From JACCWM01 sp040393065 (GTDB lineage: Bacteria > Myxococcota_A > Bradymonadia > Bradymonadales > Bradymonadaceae): 17,115 bases of DNA. Made by a program: the position numbers and the translations under genes. The stretch is taken from positions 1 to 17,115 of the forward strand of contig JBEBUW010000095.1 of the NCBI GenBank assembly GCA_040393065.1, given 5' to 3'. Positions 1 to 8,231 of this stretch are shown piece after piece; positions within the stretch are counted from its first letter, which is position 1, and each line of letters opens with the position of its first letter. Below the pieces are notes generated by a model, which ran no database searches, was not told the origin of the DNA, and saw only the letters and a program-made list of their open reading frames with translations.

Positions 1-30
1 GGCGGTCGGGTCCGTCGTTGTGGGGTCGGC

Positions 31-120
31 GGGGGGTTGTTGGGGGGGTGGGGGGGGGGGTGGTTTTTGTTTTTTTTTTTTTGTTTTTGGGGGGGGTGGG
101 GGGGGGGGGGGGGGGGGGGG
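31..120. repeat. G/T-only low-complexity tract (probable contig-end artefact)
   Basis: Ninety consecutive bases contain only G and T, including about 13 Ts at 70-82 and 23 Gs at 98-120. Normal coding sequence resumes at about 121. Runs of this kind are typical of low-quality read or contig ends; poly-G is the no-signal call of two-colour chemistry. It translates into a Gly/Phe-rich peptide that I do not believe is made. A real G-rich tract able to form quadruplexes is possible but less likely. Confidence 0.75.
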
Positions 121-134
121 CGTTTTCGGCGGAT

Positions 135-1124
135 ATGGCGCAGTGGCCGGGGTTTGCGGAGCTTGAGCAGGCGTGGAGTGAGTTGTGGCTGCGCGAGCAG
201 ATGTTGGCCGGCGGGCGTAATGCAGATCAGAAGGTGCCGGCGTTGTCGGTTTTTGATGCACCGGGGCAGGCGTTGCAGTTGAGCGCGCCGGAGACGTTGC
301 CGTGGGATCTGCCGCTTTTGTGCTGGACGCCGCGTGAGTATGAGGCGTTGCGTGATTTGCTGGTGGGGATGACGAGTTCGTTGCGTGGTCAGGAAGGCGT
401 GGTCCAGCACAGCCGGGCGGATTTTGTGTGTTCGGTGCATGCGCAGGATCGCGGGCTGGTGCTGACGGATGGACGGTTTCGGATTCAGGTGCAGCCGGCG
501 CGTTTGCATGGGGGCGGAGCGAACCGGGATTTGCTACAGACAGGGCAGGAGCTGGCAGCGCATCAGCGGGCGTTTCGGGCGTGTTATGCGGAGATCAGCG
601 CGCAGTTTCAGGGGCTGGAGCCGGCGACAAAGCAGCGGGTTTTGAATGTGTTGTTCAGCGCTTACGCGGGCTATTTGCCGCAGGCGCGTGCGGTCTGGCA
701 GCGGCGTTTTTCGGGTGTGAAGACGTTGGAGCCGGCGGAGGCGTTGCGCAGGCTGGTGTTGGAATTCAGTTCGATTTTGCGGCTTCCGATCTTGCTCGAT
801 CCGTTTGAAACGCCGGAAGAAAACGAGCTGTTGGCGATGCCGGCATTCAGCCTGGTGGTGGCGCTTTCGGAGGCCAGCAGCGCAAGAAATGTGGCGGAAG
901 GGTATGATGCGGCGATGCTGCGCATACCGATGGCGGCGCTGAAAAATCTTCTGGGCAATGTGCCGATTCGTCTTCGGGTCGTGAGTGTGCCGGCGGATGC
1001 TGCGCAGGATTGCACCTGGTTGTGTGATCACGCGCTGGGGTTGCGGGGCCTGAATGCGCAGCCTCTGGAGCAGTTATTGCGCGCGATTCAGAATGATATG
1101 CTGTATCTGGAGGTTTTGCCTTGA
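135..1124 (+). CDS. Hypothetical protein, family not recognised (5' end uncertain)
   Basis: The reading frame is open from the window edge, but bases before about 121 are unreliable. I therefore take the first credible start, ATG at 135 (MAQWPGFAELEQAW), which gives 329 residues. The true N-terminus may lie further upstream in lost sequence. The protein looks soluble: there is no signal peptide or convincing membrane segment, and it appears mostly alpha-helical with some Trp and scattered Cys. Its codon usage, rich in gcg, ttg and gtg, matches its neighbours, which supports real coding. I recognise no catalytic motif. The stop lies 26 bases before the next start, so it is probably co-transcribed with the globin-like gene. 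That pairing is the only functional hint: it may be a partner or accessory of the haem protein, which is inference only. Confidence 0.6.
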   Translation: MAQWPGFAELEQAWSELWLREQMLAGGRNADQKVPALSVFDAPGQALQLSAPETLPWDLPLLCWTPREYEALRDLLVGMTSSLRGQEGVVQHSRADFVCSVHAQDRGLVLTDGRFRIQVQPARLHGGGANRDLLQTGQELAAHQRAFRACYAEISAQFQGLEPATKQRVLNVLFSAYAGYLPQARAVWQRRFSGVKTLEPAEALRRLVLEFSSILRLPILLDPFETPEENELLAMPAFSLVVALSEASSARNVAEGYDAAMLRIPMAALKNLLGNVPIRLRVVSVPADAAQDCTWLCDHALGLRGLNAQPLEQLLRAIQNDMLYLEVLP

Positions 1125-1150
1125 GAGGACACTTTTGAGGCAGGAGTATT

Positions 1151-1582
1151 ATGCAGAATCATGAATGGAATTTGATCGAGGAAGTCGGGGGCAGCGAGCG
1201 CTTGCTGGCGATGATGGTGCGGTTTTACGATTTGCAGTTTGCGGATCTGATGATCGGATTTTTGTTTGCGGGCAAAGATAAGTTGCAGCTGGCGAAAAGT
1301 CAGGCGGAGTATGTGAGTGCGCGTCTGGGGCGGGATCGCTTGCGTTATGAAGGGCCGCCGATTCGTAAGGCGCATTTGAAGGTCCCGATTTTGGTCGGGC
1401 ACTTTAATCGCAGACTTGTGATTTTGGAGCAGGTTTTCGAGGAGTTCGACGTGCCGGCTCATGTGCGTGAGGCCTGGCTGGCGTTGGACAATTCTCTGCG
1501 TGATCTGGTGGTGCGTACAGGGCAGGGGGCGCGGGAGCATTTGCTGAAAGAGCATGACGCAGGCGATGCGTCGGCGGATTGA
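1151..1582 (+). CDS. Truncated haemoglobin-like protein
   Basis: This is a 143-residue all-helical protein, the usual size for a truncated (2/2) globin. The segment Phe25-Tyr26 fits the B helix, with Tyr26 a candidate B10 distal residue. Phe37/Phe39 fit the CD region. His75, in RKAHLKVPI, sits where the proximal F8 haem ligand is expected and is followed by the G-helix-like GHFNRRL segment (83-89). Family members bind haem and handle O2, NO or peroxide in the cytoplasm; the actual ligand cannot be read from sequence. The ATG at 1151 has a good ribosome site (AGGAG at about 1142-1146). The gene follows the unknown gene by 26 bases and ends before a TTAAG repeat and a hairpin. A haem-free globin-fold sensor is an alternative, but the histidine in place argues for haem. 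Confidence 0.75.
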   Translation: MQNHEWNLIEEVGGSERLLAMMVRFYDLQFADLMIGFLFAGKDKLQLAKSQAEYVSARLGRDRLRYEGPPIRKAHLKVPILVGHFNRRLVILEQVFEEFDVPAHVREAWLALDNSLRDLVVRTGQGAREHLLKEHDAGDASAD

Positions 1583-1598
1583 GCGCGTGAACCGAGCG

Positions 1599-1627
1599 GT
1601 TAAGAAAGTCTTAAGATATTCTTAAGA
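1599..1627. promoter_or_regulatory. Three TTAAG boxes at 11-bp spacing (response-regulator-like site)
   Basis: TTAAGA occurs at 1600-1605, 1611-1616 and 1622-1627, exactly one helical turn apart, and the last two copies read CTTAAG separated by N5. Direct half-sites at 11-bp spacing are typical of OmpR/PhoB-family regulators; PmrA-type sites are YTTAA(G/T)-N5-YTTAA(G/T). The site lies between two converging genes, so its target is unclear. The last two copies also make an AT-rich hairpin (TCTTAAGA, loop TAT), so a role in the RNA is possible. Confidence 0.4.
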
Positions 1628-1634
1628 AGTTGGC

Positions 1635-1659
1635 GGAAAGCGGACTTTGCCGCTTTTCT
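1635..1659 (+). terminator. Intrinsic terminator after the globin-like gene
   Basis: AAAGCGG (1637-1643) pairs with CCGCTTT (1650-1656) around a 6-base loop. It can be extended by a G-U and a G-C pair at its base, and is followed by a short T-rich tail. Placed 53 bases after the stop at 1582, it suits the end of the first operon. The T-run is short, so efficiency may be moderate. Confidence 0.6.
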
Positions 1660-1669
1660 ATGTGAGTAA

Positions 1670-2242
1670 TTATTCGTCGAGAGAGCGGATTCGTGCTACG
1701 AGACGCCTGCCTGGTTTGAGCAGGCCAGAGCGTGCGATTTCGATGGGAACGACCAGGCATAACTGGTCATCGACTTCGACGATACATTCGCGCCAGCTGC
1801 CAAGTTTGACGATTTCTTGGTCTTCGATGGTGCGTTCACCGATGGCCGATGTAGCGATGGTCGGGCGAATGTCGCCGGGTAAACAATCGGTGATGAATGG
1901 ACTTTCGGTGGTCATTTCCAGGTGTTGATTTCGGCCGGGTTGTGGGTGTCTGCGGGCCTGTTCCAGGCGCGCTGCCTGGGCGAAGAGTTCCTGGCGGCTG
2001 AAGATTTCAGTGGATGCATCGTCGAGCAGGATTTCGGCCGGCTTGCTGTGTTCGGACTTCGGAATTTTGATGGCGACCTGGATTGTGGCGTCGTCGTTGA
2101 GCAGTTGGGGGCTGGGAATGGGTATGGTTGGTTTGTTGGTGGCCAGTAATGGATTGGGTTGTGGTTGTTTTACCGTTGTTTCGAGCAGCGGGTCAAAAAC
2201 GGGAATCGGGCTGGGACGACGGCCTTTCTTAGAATCGGACAT
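1670..2242 (-). CDS. Proline-rich hypothetical protein
   Basis: On the minus strand the frame stays open upstream to 2701, but that part runs through the divergent promoter and into the TolC gene. I choose the ATG at 2242-2240 (MSDSKKGRRPSPIPVFDPLL), which has an AGGGAG ribosome site 8 bases upstream; this gives 190 residues. The first ~75 residues are low-complexity (Pro, Gln, Thr, Lys, Asn) and probably disordered. The middle is charged and helical (roughly 75-110). The C-terminal ~50 residues look like a small beta-rich domain (ECIVEVDDQLCLVVPIEI, then a basic GRRLVARIRSL). There is no signal peptide or membrane segment. I recognise no family. It converges on the globin-like gene and diverges from the efflux operon, so it could be a small regulator or adaptor, but nothing in the sequence proves that. 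Confidence 0.6.
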   Translation of the reverse strand: MSDSKKGRRPSPIPVFDPLLETTVKQPQPNPLLATNKPTIPIPSPQLLNDDATIQVAIKIPKSEHSKPAEILLDDASTEIFSRQELFAQAARLEQARRHPQPGRNQHLEMTTESPFITDCLPGDIRPTIATSAIGERTIEDQEIVKLGSWRECIVEVDDQLCLVVPIEIARSGLLKPGRRLVARIRSLDE

Positions 2243-2445
2243 GGAGAGAGCTCCCTGGTTTCTATGGCGAGAAGGTTTCCCGAACAAAACTACAAAGTTG
2301 ATAGGCCCAGTGTGACGGATGTAGGCAGTGAATGCAATGAGTCGGCCGCAAATTCGATGGAACGCGTCGAATAATATTGTATGCGGTGTGGTTGGAAGGA
2401 ATCGCTGAGATAGGCTGTAGGAATTGGCTATCGTATAGGTAATCG

Positions 2446-3777
2446 ATGTCTGGAAGTAAAAATACCAGGGTAATAAGCCTTGTGCTGGTTGCCATTTGTG
2501 TACTCGCCGCTCCCGTAGTTTCCGTGTCCGGGGAACAGATGCCGGAGGCGGAGCAGGGCAGTGAACCCCGGGTGATGCGGTTGACGTTGGCGGAGGTTCT
2601 GGAGCTGACGGAGACGAATAATGAAGAATGGGAGCTGGCGGAACTTGCGATTCGTCGCAGTCAGGCTGCGCGGCGTGAGGCGCTGGCGGGGTTGTTGCCA
2701 CAGCTTAATCTTTCGGCCGGTGTGACGCGCCAGGGCGGCGATGAATCCAGGGTGGGTGATACGGTCATTCGACAGCGTTATGATTGGAGCACGGGGCTTG
2801 CGGCTTCGATTATGCTTTTTGATGGCGCGCGTTATCCGCAGTATGCACGTGCCGGAGATCTGGTCGAAGTGAGCAAGGCCGAAGCGAGTTGGCGGCGGCA
2901 TTTGTTGAAGATGGAGGCAGAGCAGGCGTTTTATGTGCTGGCTTCCGGGCAGCGTGAAGTAGCGATTGCGAACAAGACCGTTGAACTTCGGCAGGCGTAT
3001 CTGGAGCGCGCGGAGGCGATGCTCGGGGCAGATCTGGCGATCAGTCTGGATGTGGCGCGGGCGCGCACGGATTTGTTGGAGGCGCAGCAGCGAGTTCTAG
3101 AGGCGCAGATTACGGTGGGCAATGCTTCGGATGGCCTGGCGGTTCTGGTCGGCGTCGATCCGGAGATCTTGATCCTGGCGGATTCCGGAGATTTTGCGGT
3201 GGAAGCGCCACCGGCTGAGGCAGATGCTTCGTTGTTGTTGGAGCGCGCGGATTTCCTTGGACAATCGTATTCGTTGGAAGCGGCGCAGCGGGCAAAATCT
3301 GCGATCTGGTGGAGTTTTTTGCCTCGTCTTGAGCTTCGCGCCAATGTGAATCAGGGGCCAACGACGTTGTTCAATCCGAATGGAACGGCCTGGTCGATGT
3401 CGTTGGCGTTGAACTGGCTTTTGTATGACGGTGGTGCGCGTTATGCGCGGCTGGATCTTGCGGACACGGATATTCGCGAGCGCGAGCTTGTGATGGAGCG
3501 TAATCTTCGCAGCGCCAGCGCGCAGCTTTCCAGCGCACTAAGAGACTGGCAGTTGACGGTGTCCGCGTTGACGGTTGCGGAAGAACAGGTGGCTTCGGCG
3601 CAGGAAGCGTATGAAGTTGCGGAAGCACGTTTTGAGGCGGGATTGGCGACCAGCATTGAGGTTACGGATGCTTCGCAGGCGTTGTTTCGGGCGGAGATCG
3701 CTCTGAATCAAACGCAGTTGCGCGCGATGCTGACGTCTTCGCGTTATCGTTATCTTGAGGCGATCGAAGTTCCGTAA
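2446..3777 (+). CDS. TolC-family outer-membrane efflux protein
   Basis: This 443-residue protein has an N-terminal signal peptide: basic residues, then a hydrophobic stretch (about 9-27), with probable cleavage near residue 29-31 and no lipobox cysteine. The mature part has the duplicated outer-membrane efflux protein architecture, two long helical-hairpin/beta repeats at roughly 50-245 and 260-440. Recognisable pieces are LTLAEVLELTETNNEEWELA early in repeat 1, GLLPQLNLSAGV, the matching FLPRLELRANVNQG in repeat 2, and a C-terminal RFEAGLATSIEVTDA motif. The family forms a trimeric channel through the outer membrane and periplasm that exports substrates for RND or other pumps. It is followed 54 bases later by the adaptor and then the permease, so it is the exit duct of this pump. 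The ribosome site is weak, and no convincing promoter stands out in 2243-2445. Confidence 0.92.
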   Translation: MSGSKNTRVISLVLVAICVLAAPVVSVSGEQMPEAEQGSEPRVMRLTLAEVLELTETNNEEWELAELAIRRSQAARREALAGLLPQLNLSAGVTRQGGDESRVGDTVIRQRYDWSTGLAASIMLFDGARYPQYARAGDLVEVSKAEASWRRHLLKMEAEQAFYVLASGQREVAIANKTVELRQAYLERAEAMLGADLAISLDVARARTDLLEAQQRVLEAQITVGNASDGLAVLVGVDPEILILADSGDFAVEAPPAEADASLLLERADFLGQSYSLEAAQRAKSAIWWSFLPRLELRANVNQGPTTLFNPNGTAWSMSLALNWLLYDGGARYARLDLADTDIRERELVMERNLRSASAQLSSALRDWQLTVSALTVAEEQVASAQEAYEVAEARFEAGLATSIEVTDASQALFRAEIALNQTQLRAMLTSSRYRYLEAIEVP

Positions 3778-3831
3778 GTTCGAGACATTTTTATCTATTA
3801 TCTATCATCAGCTCCTATCGAAAGATTCCTT

Positions 3832-5031
3832 ATGACACGCACAACTTTTTATTTGCCAGCAGCCTGCTTGCTTGTCGCTGCTTTGTTTGCCGTTGGTGGC
3901 TGTCAGGGCGAAAAAACCAGCGGCCCGGCCGCAGGTGCCAAACGTGGTGGTCCGTCGAATTCCGTGACGACGATTGAAAGCGTTGCGGTAGAGCGCGGGC
4001 CGATGACGGTGGTGGGCGATTATACGGGCGAATTTCAATCGGAAGGATCTTCGCAGCTTTCGGCGGATACGGCCGGGCGCGTGATCGCGGTGGATGCCAA
4101 TATTGGCGATGAGGTGACGCGCGGTCAGGTGCTGGCGGAGATCGATCCGTTGCCGCATCAGCAGCGGATTCGTGAGCTGCAGGCTTCGGTGCAGATGGCA
4201 ACGGCGAGTCTGGCGGAATCGAAGGTACAGCTTGAGAATTTGAAGGTGGATCTGGATCGTCGCCTGCCGTTGTTGGAGCGGCAGATGATAACGGCGGCCG
4301 AGATTCAGAATCTTCAGGCCAGTGTGCAGGCCGCGGAGCAGCGTGTGGCGGTTGCGCAGGCGACGATCCAGCAAAATCGGGCGCGTTTGCTTTCGGCGCA
4401 GGAGGATTTGCGCAATACCAAAATCAAGGCGCCGTTTGACGGGCGGATTGCGGAGCGTTTCGTAGATCTGGGAACGTATGTGACGCCGAATCAGCCGGTG
4501 TTTCGGATCATTGATGACGGCGAGATTTATCTGCGCGTGCGGGTTCCGGAGCGCGATGCCGGGCGGATTACGATGGACATGCCGGTGGAGGTGCGGATCG
4601 CGGCGTTTGGCAGTCAGCCGCATGCCGGCAAGGTTTTCAGGATTGCGCCGGCGCTGGATTCGACGACGCGCACGCTGCGGGTGGATATCCGGCTGGATGA
4701 GGAGCTTCCGACGTTGAAACCGGGGATGTATGCGCGTGCGCAGATCGTGCTCGGACAAAATGAGAATACGCTTTCGATTCCGAATCAGACCTTGTCGAAG
4801 GAGCGTGATGGTCAGCCTTTTGTCTGGTTGGTTACGGAGGACAAGGCTAACAAAGTGACGGTTGTGCCGGGGATGGTGGGGCGCGAACGGACGGAAATTG
4901 TGGAAGGGCTGAGCGCGGGGGATGCGATTGTTTTGCGTGGTCAGGAACGGTTACGGCCCGGTGCAACGGTGCGGGATTTGTCTAAGGAACTGAAATCATC
5001 GCCGGCCGCAAGCGCGACGGAGACTCCATGA
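3832..5031 (+). CDS. RND efflux periplasmic adaptor (membrane fusion) lipoprotein
   Basis: This 399-residue protein has a lipoprotein signal: a hydrophobic stretch ending in AVGGC, so Cys24 is the probable lipid-modified residue anchoring it to a membrane. It then shows the HlyD/AcrA order: a beta-barrel start, a first lipoyl half (GRVIAVDANIGDEVTRGQVLAEID, about 78-101), an alpha-helical coiled-coil hairpin (about 105-190), and a second lipoyl half (TKIKAPFDGRIAERFVDLGTYV). A beta-barrel and a C-terminal membrane-proximal domain follow. Family members bridge the inner-membrane pump and the TolC channel. Its stop overlaps the start of the permease gene (ATGA), indicating translational coupling. 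The Asp after GRV and the coiled-coil length look ordinary. Drug, solvent or metal substrates cannot be told apart from this protein alone. Confidence 0.93.
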   Translation: MTRTTFYLPAACLLVAALFAVGGCQGEKTSGPAAGAKRGGPSNSVTTIESVAVERGPMTVVGDYTGEFQSEGSSQLSADTAGRVIAVDANIGDEVTRGQVLAEIDPLPHQQRIRELQASVQMATASLAESKVQLENLKVDLDRRLPLLERQMITAAEIQNLQASVQAAEQRVAVAQATIQQNRARLLSAQEDLRNTKIKAPFDGRIAERFVDLGTYVTPNQPVFRIIDDGEIYLRVRVPERDAGRITMDMPVEVRIAAFGSQPHAGKVFRIAPALDSTTRTLRVDIRLDEELPTLKPGMYARAQIVLGQNENTLSIPNQTLSKERDGQPFVWLVTEDKANKVTVVPGMVGRERTEIVEGLSAGDAIVLRGQERLRPGATVRDLSKELKSSPAASATETP

Positions 5032-8000
5032 ATTTACCTAAGTTTGCAGTTCATCGCCCGATCTTTACGAGCATGGTTTTCCTGGTCGTTTTGATGCTGG
5101 GAGCGGTGTCTTTTACACGGCTTCAGGTCGATCTGTTGCCGGAGATCGAGTTTCCGAGTCTTTCGATTACGACGACGTATGAGGGCGCCGGGCCGGAAGA
5201 AATCGAAACGCTGATTACGCGGCCAATTGAGCAGGTCGTGAGCACGGTTGAAGGCGTGGAGCGTCTGCAGGGCTTTTCGGCGGAAGGCAGAAGCCGGGTT
5301 TCGCTGAATTTTGTCTGGGGCACGAATATGGACAGCGCGCTGAATGATGTGCGTGCTGTGGTTGAGCGCGTGAAGATGCGTTTGCCCGAGGAAGCGGACG
5401 ATCCGGTCGTATTTAAGTTCGATATCGGTAGTTTTCCTGTCATGTTTCTCGCGCTTTCCGGGGAGATGAGTGAGCCGGAATTGCGTCAGCTTGCGGAGCG
5501 CCAGCTTGCGCCCAGAATGGAGCGAATTGAGGGCGTGGCGTCGGTCGATATTCGCGGTGGCGTAAAGCGAGAAATTCATGTGTTGCTCGATACCGAGCGA
5601 TTGAGTGCGTATAACCTGGCGCCCAATCGGGTGGTGGAAGCATTGCGGGTGGAGAACCAGAATATTCCGGCCGGGCAGATCGATGAATTCGATGAAAGCG
5701 TGCTGGTGCGAATTCTGGGGGAAAACATCGATCCGCTGAATTTGAACAACATCATTGTGGCGACGCAGCCGGATGAAACGGGCAAGCTGGTTCCGATTTT
5801 TGTGCGGGATGTGGCGCGTGTGGTCGATACGTTTGAAGATCCAAACAATATTGTTCGCATCGATGGCAAGCCCAGCATTCGTGTGAGTGTTTCGAAGCAG
5901 TCGGGCGCAAACACGGTTGAGGTTGCGGCCAATGTTCGTAAAGAACTGGAAAACATCAATAAGGACTATGAAGGTCGCGCGCATCTTTCGATACTGACGG
6001 ATACGTCGGAGCATATCGAGAAATCGATTTCGAACGTGCAGGATTCGGTGTTGATCGGTGCGGTGCTGGCGATTTTGATGTTGCTGTTTTTCCTGCGTGA
6101 TATTCGTTCGACGTTGATTATTGGGCTGGGGATTCCGGTTTCGATCATCGGTATTTTCACGCTGATGTACACCTTTGACGTGACGCTGAACCTGGTCAGC
6201 TTCGGTGGTATTGCGCTGGGTGTGGGACTTCTGGTCGATAACGCGATTGTTATTCTCGAGAATATTTTTCGCAAAGTTGAGGACGGTGAGAATCCACAGG
6301 AAGCGGCCGTGGAGGGGGCAGGCGAGGTTGCGGCTGCGATTGTTGCGTCTACGCTGACGACGTTGGTGGTCTTTTTGCCGGTGATTTTCTTGACCGGTTT
6401 TGCGGCGATTTTCTTCGGTCAAATGGCGTTTGTCGTCAGCTTTGCGCTGATTTGTTCGCTGGCTGTGGCGATGACGCTGGTTCCGATGCTTTCGGCAAAG
6501 TTCTTAAAGCACAGAAAGGTTGCGGCGGAAGGAGTGGCTCCGAAAAAAGAGGATGCCATCGGGCGTTTTCTGGATGCGATTGATCATGCGTACGGCAATC
6601 TGGTGGACTGGTGTCTGGGCTTTTCGAAATCGACGGTCCTGGTCGCTGTTTTGCTGCTTGTCGGCTCGTTTTTTCTGGTTCCTTTTGTGGGAACGGAATT
6701 GATGCCGGAAGAAGATATGAGCGAGGTTTCGATCCACTTTGAGCTGCCGATTGGAACGCGTGTTGAAGTCACAGAACAGGCGATTCAACAGCTTGAGCAT
6801 GTGTTGCCGGCGGCGATTCCGGAAATGATTCATATGCAGACTGTCGTGGGTACGCCGGGTGGCTGGTCGAGCGCAGGCGGTGAAACGGCAAGTATCAGCG
6901 TGAAGCTGGTGCCGGTTTCGCAGCGTGCGCGTAGCAGCGCGGAAATCGCGCTGGCAGTGACGCCGCTGGTCAAAGATCTGGTGCCTGGAGCGAACGTGCG
7001 TGTGAATGCGGGCGGCGGCCTGTGGATTATGCGTGTGTTGAGCGGCGGCGGTGAGCGTCTGGAAGTTGGCGTGATTGGTTATGATCTCGATACGGCCGAT
7101 AGAATTGCGCAGGAAGTGCGTGATCGCATGATGACCATCGATGGCATCAGCGGCGCGGATATCAGCCGCAAGGCCGGTGGCCGCGAGGCCAGGGTTGTTC
7201 CCGATGCCGAAAAACTCGCCGCACTGGGTTTGCAGGCTTCGGTGGTGGCGCGTCAGATTCAGACCTATATGCAAGGAACGCGCGCGACGGTTTTGCGCTC
7301 CGAAGGCGATGAGTTTGATGTAGTCGTGAAATTGCCGCATTCGGAGCGAGTCGGTGTGGATGCGCTGCTCAATGCGCCGATCGTGATTCCGGGAGCCGGA
7401 ACGACGGTGCTGGGCGATATTGCCAGAGTGGTTGAGGCCGAGGGGCCGCTGACAATTGAGCGCGAAGATCAGAGCCGGATTGTGCGTGTGCGTGCGTTTT
7501 TGTCGGGTGAGCGAAATCTGGGGCAGATTACCAGCGAGTTGCGTGAAAAAATTGCTGATGTTGAGCATCCCAATGATTTTCAGGTGCTGGTCAAAGGTGA
7601 AACCGAGGAGCAGCAAAAGACGTTTGCCGCGCTTTTGATTGGTATTTTGCTGGCGATCGCGTTGATTTATATGGTGATGGCGGCGCAGTTTGAGAGTCTT
7701 TTGCAGCCGCTTTATATCATGTTCTCGATTCCGTTTGCGGCGATCGGGGTCATCGTAATGCTGGCTGCGACCGGGACGTCGTTCAATATTCAGTCGTTTA
7801 TGGGCTGTATTATGTTGGCGGGTATCGTTGTCAATAACGCGATCGTGTTGGTGGACTACATCAACTTGATGCGCAGGGAACATGGCATGCAGATTCGCGA
7901 GGCTGTGGTTTTGAGCGCGCGTCGTCGTTTGCGCCCGATTTTGATGACGAGCGTTACGACGATTCTTGCGCTGGTGCCGGTGGCGATCGGAGTGGGCGAG

Positions 8001-8135
8001 GGCGGTGACTCGCAGGCTCCGCTGGCGCGCGCGGTGATTGGCGGCTTGCTGGTTTCCGGTCTGATTTCACTGCTGATCATTCCCGTTATTTATAATGCGA
8101 TTGAGAGTTGGCGAGAACGAAAAAGCACTGTCTGA
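5028..8135 (+). CDS. RND efflux permease (HAE1/SwrC-like)
   Basis: This is a full-length 1035-residue RND transporter with 12 predicted membrane segments and two large periplasmic loops. The start MNLPKFAVHRPIFTSMVFL and motifs such as LPEIEFPSLSI, ERIEGVASVDIRGG and the TM4 motif LLVDNAIVILEN identify the family. Members drive export of hydrophobic or amphiphilic compounds by a proton gradient across the inner membrane. The TM4 proton-relay pair, two aspartates in AcrB (407/408), is here Asp404-Asn405. In TM10, VVNNAIVLVDYINL puts Asn936 where AcrB has Lys940. That pattern resembles SwrC-like and related RND proteins better than AcrB and argues against a CzcA heavy-metal pump. It is translated by overlap with the adaptor (ATGA). 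No terminator is evident before the next gene at 8232. Confidence 0.94.
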   Translation: MNLPKFAVHRPIFTSMVFLVVLMLGAVSFTRLQVDLLPEIEFPSLSITTTYEGAGPEEIETLITRPIEQVVSTVEGVERLQGFSAEGRSRVSLNFVWGTNMDSALNDVRAVVERVKMRLPEEADDPVVFKFDIGSFPVMFLALSGEMSEPELRQLAERQLAPRMERIEGVASVDIRGGVKREIHVLLDTERLSAYNLAPNRVVEALRVENQNIPAGQIDEFDESVLVRILGENIDPLNLNNIIVATQPDETGKLVPIFVRDVARVVDTFEDPNNIVRIDGKPSIRVSVSKQSGANTVEVAANVRKELENINKDYEGRAHLSILTDTSEHIEKSISNVQDSVLIGAVLAILMLLFFLRDIRSTLIIGLGIPVSIIGIFTLMYTFDVTLNLVSFGGIALGVGLLVDNAIVILENIFRKVEDGENPQEAAVEGAGEVAAAIVASTLTTLVVFLPVIFLTGFAAIFFGQMAFVVSFALICSLAVAMTLVPMLSAKFLKHRKVAAEGVAPKKEDAIGRFLDAIDHAYGNLVDWCLGFSKSTVLVAVLLLVGSFFLVPFVGTELMPEEDMSEVSIHFELPIGTRVEVTEQAIQQLEHVLPAAIPEMIHMQTVVGTPGGWSSAGGETASISVKLVPVSQRARSSAEIALAVTPLVKDLVPGANVRVNAGGGLWIMRVLSGGGERLEVGVIGYDLDTADRIAQEVRDRMMTIDGISGADISRKAGGREARVVPDAEKLAALGLQASVVARQIQTYMQGTRATVLRSEGDEFDVVVKLPHSERVGVDALLNAPIVIPGAGTTVLGDIARVVEAEGPLTIEREDQSRIVRVRAFLSGERNLGQITSELREKIADVEHPNDFQVLVKGETEEQQKTFAALLIGILLAIALIYMVMAAQFESLLQPLYIMFSIPFAAIGVIVMLAATGTSFNIQSFMGCIMLAGIVVNNAIVLVDYINLMRREHGMQIREAVVLSARRRLRPILMTSVTTILALVPVAIGVGEGGDSQAPLARAVIGGLLVSGLISLLIIPVIYNAIESWRERKSTV

Positions 8136-8231
8136 CAAGAAAGGTGTTGTCACCCGGACGAATAAATTGAACAAATGGAATCCATGTGCTAACGATTTAG
8201 GTCGAGTGCTCGTTACGTTAAGGAATTCTGA
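8136..8231. promoter_or_regulatory. Intergenic region upstream of the FHA gene, with a small palindrome
   Basis: These 96 bases lie between the RND permease and the FHA gene. ATGGA-A-TCCAT, extendable to 17 bp with one mismatched pair (8172-8188), is an inverted repeat 43 bases before the start. TTGAAC at 8168-8173 is a possible -35, but no good -10 follows at 16-18 bp. AAGGA at 8220-8224 is the ribosome site for the ATG at 8232. I see no terminator here, so read-through from the pump operon is possible. Confidence 0.3.

Noticed and set aside
2243..2701. Upstream extension of the minus-strand proline-rich gene to 2701
   Set aside because: It would run across the divergent promoter region and the TolC start; the ATG at 2242 has a good ribosome site.
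5034..6422. Long antisense open frames inside the efflux permease (also 6504-7883 minus, 15099-16721 minus and others)
   Set aside because: They mirror the codon bias of the real genes, give His/Arg/Gln-rich proteins with no family resemblance, and fully overlap well-identified genes.
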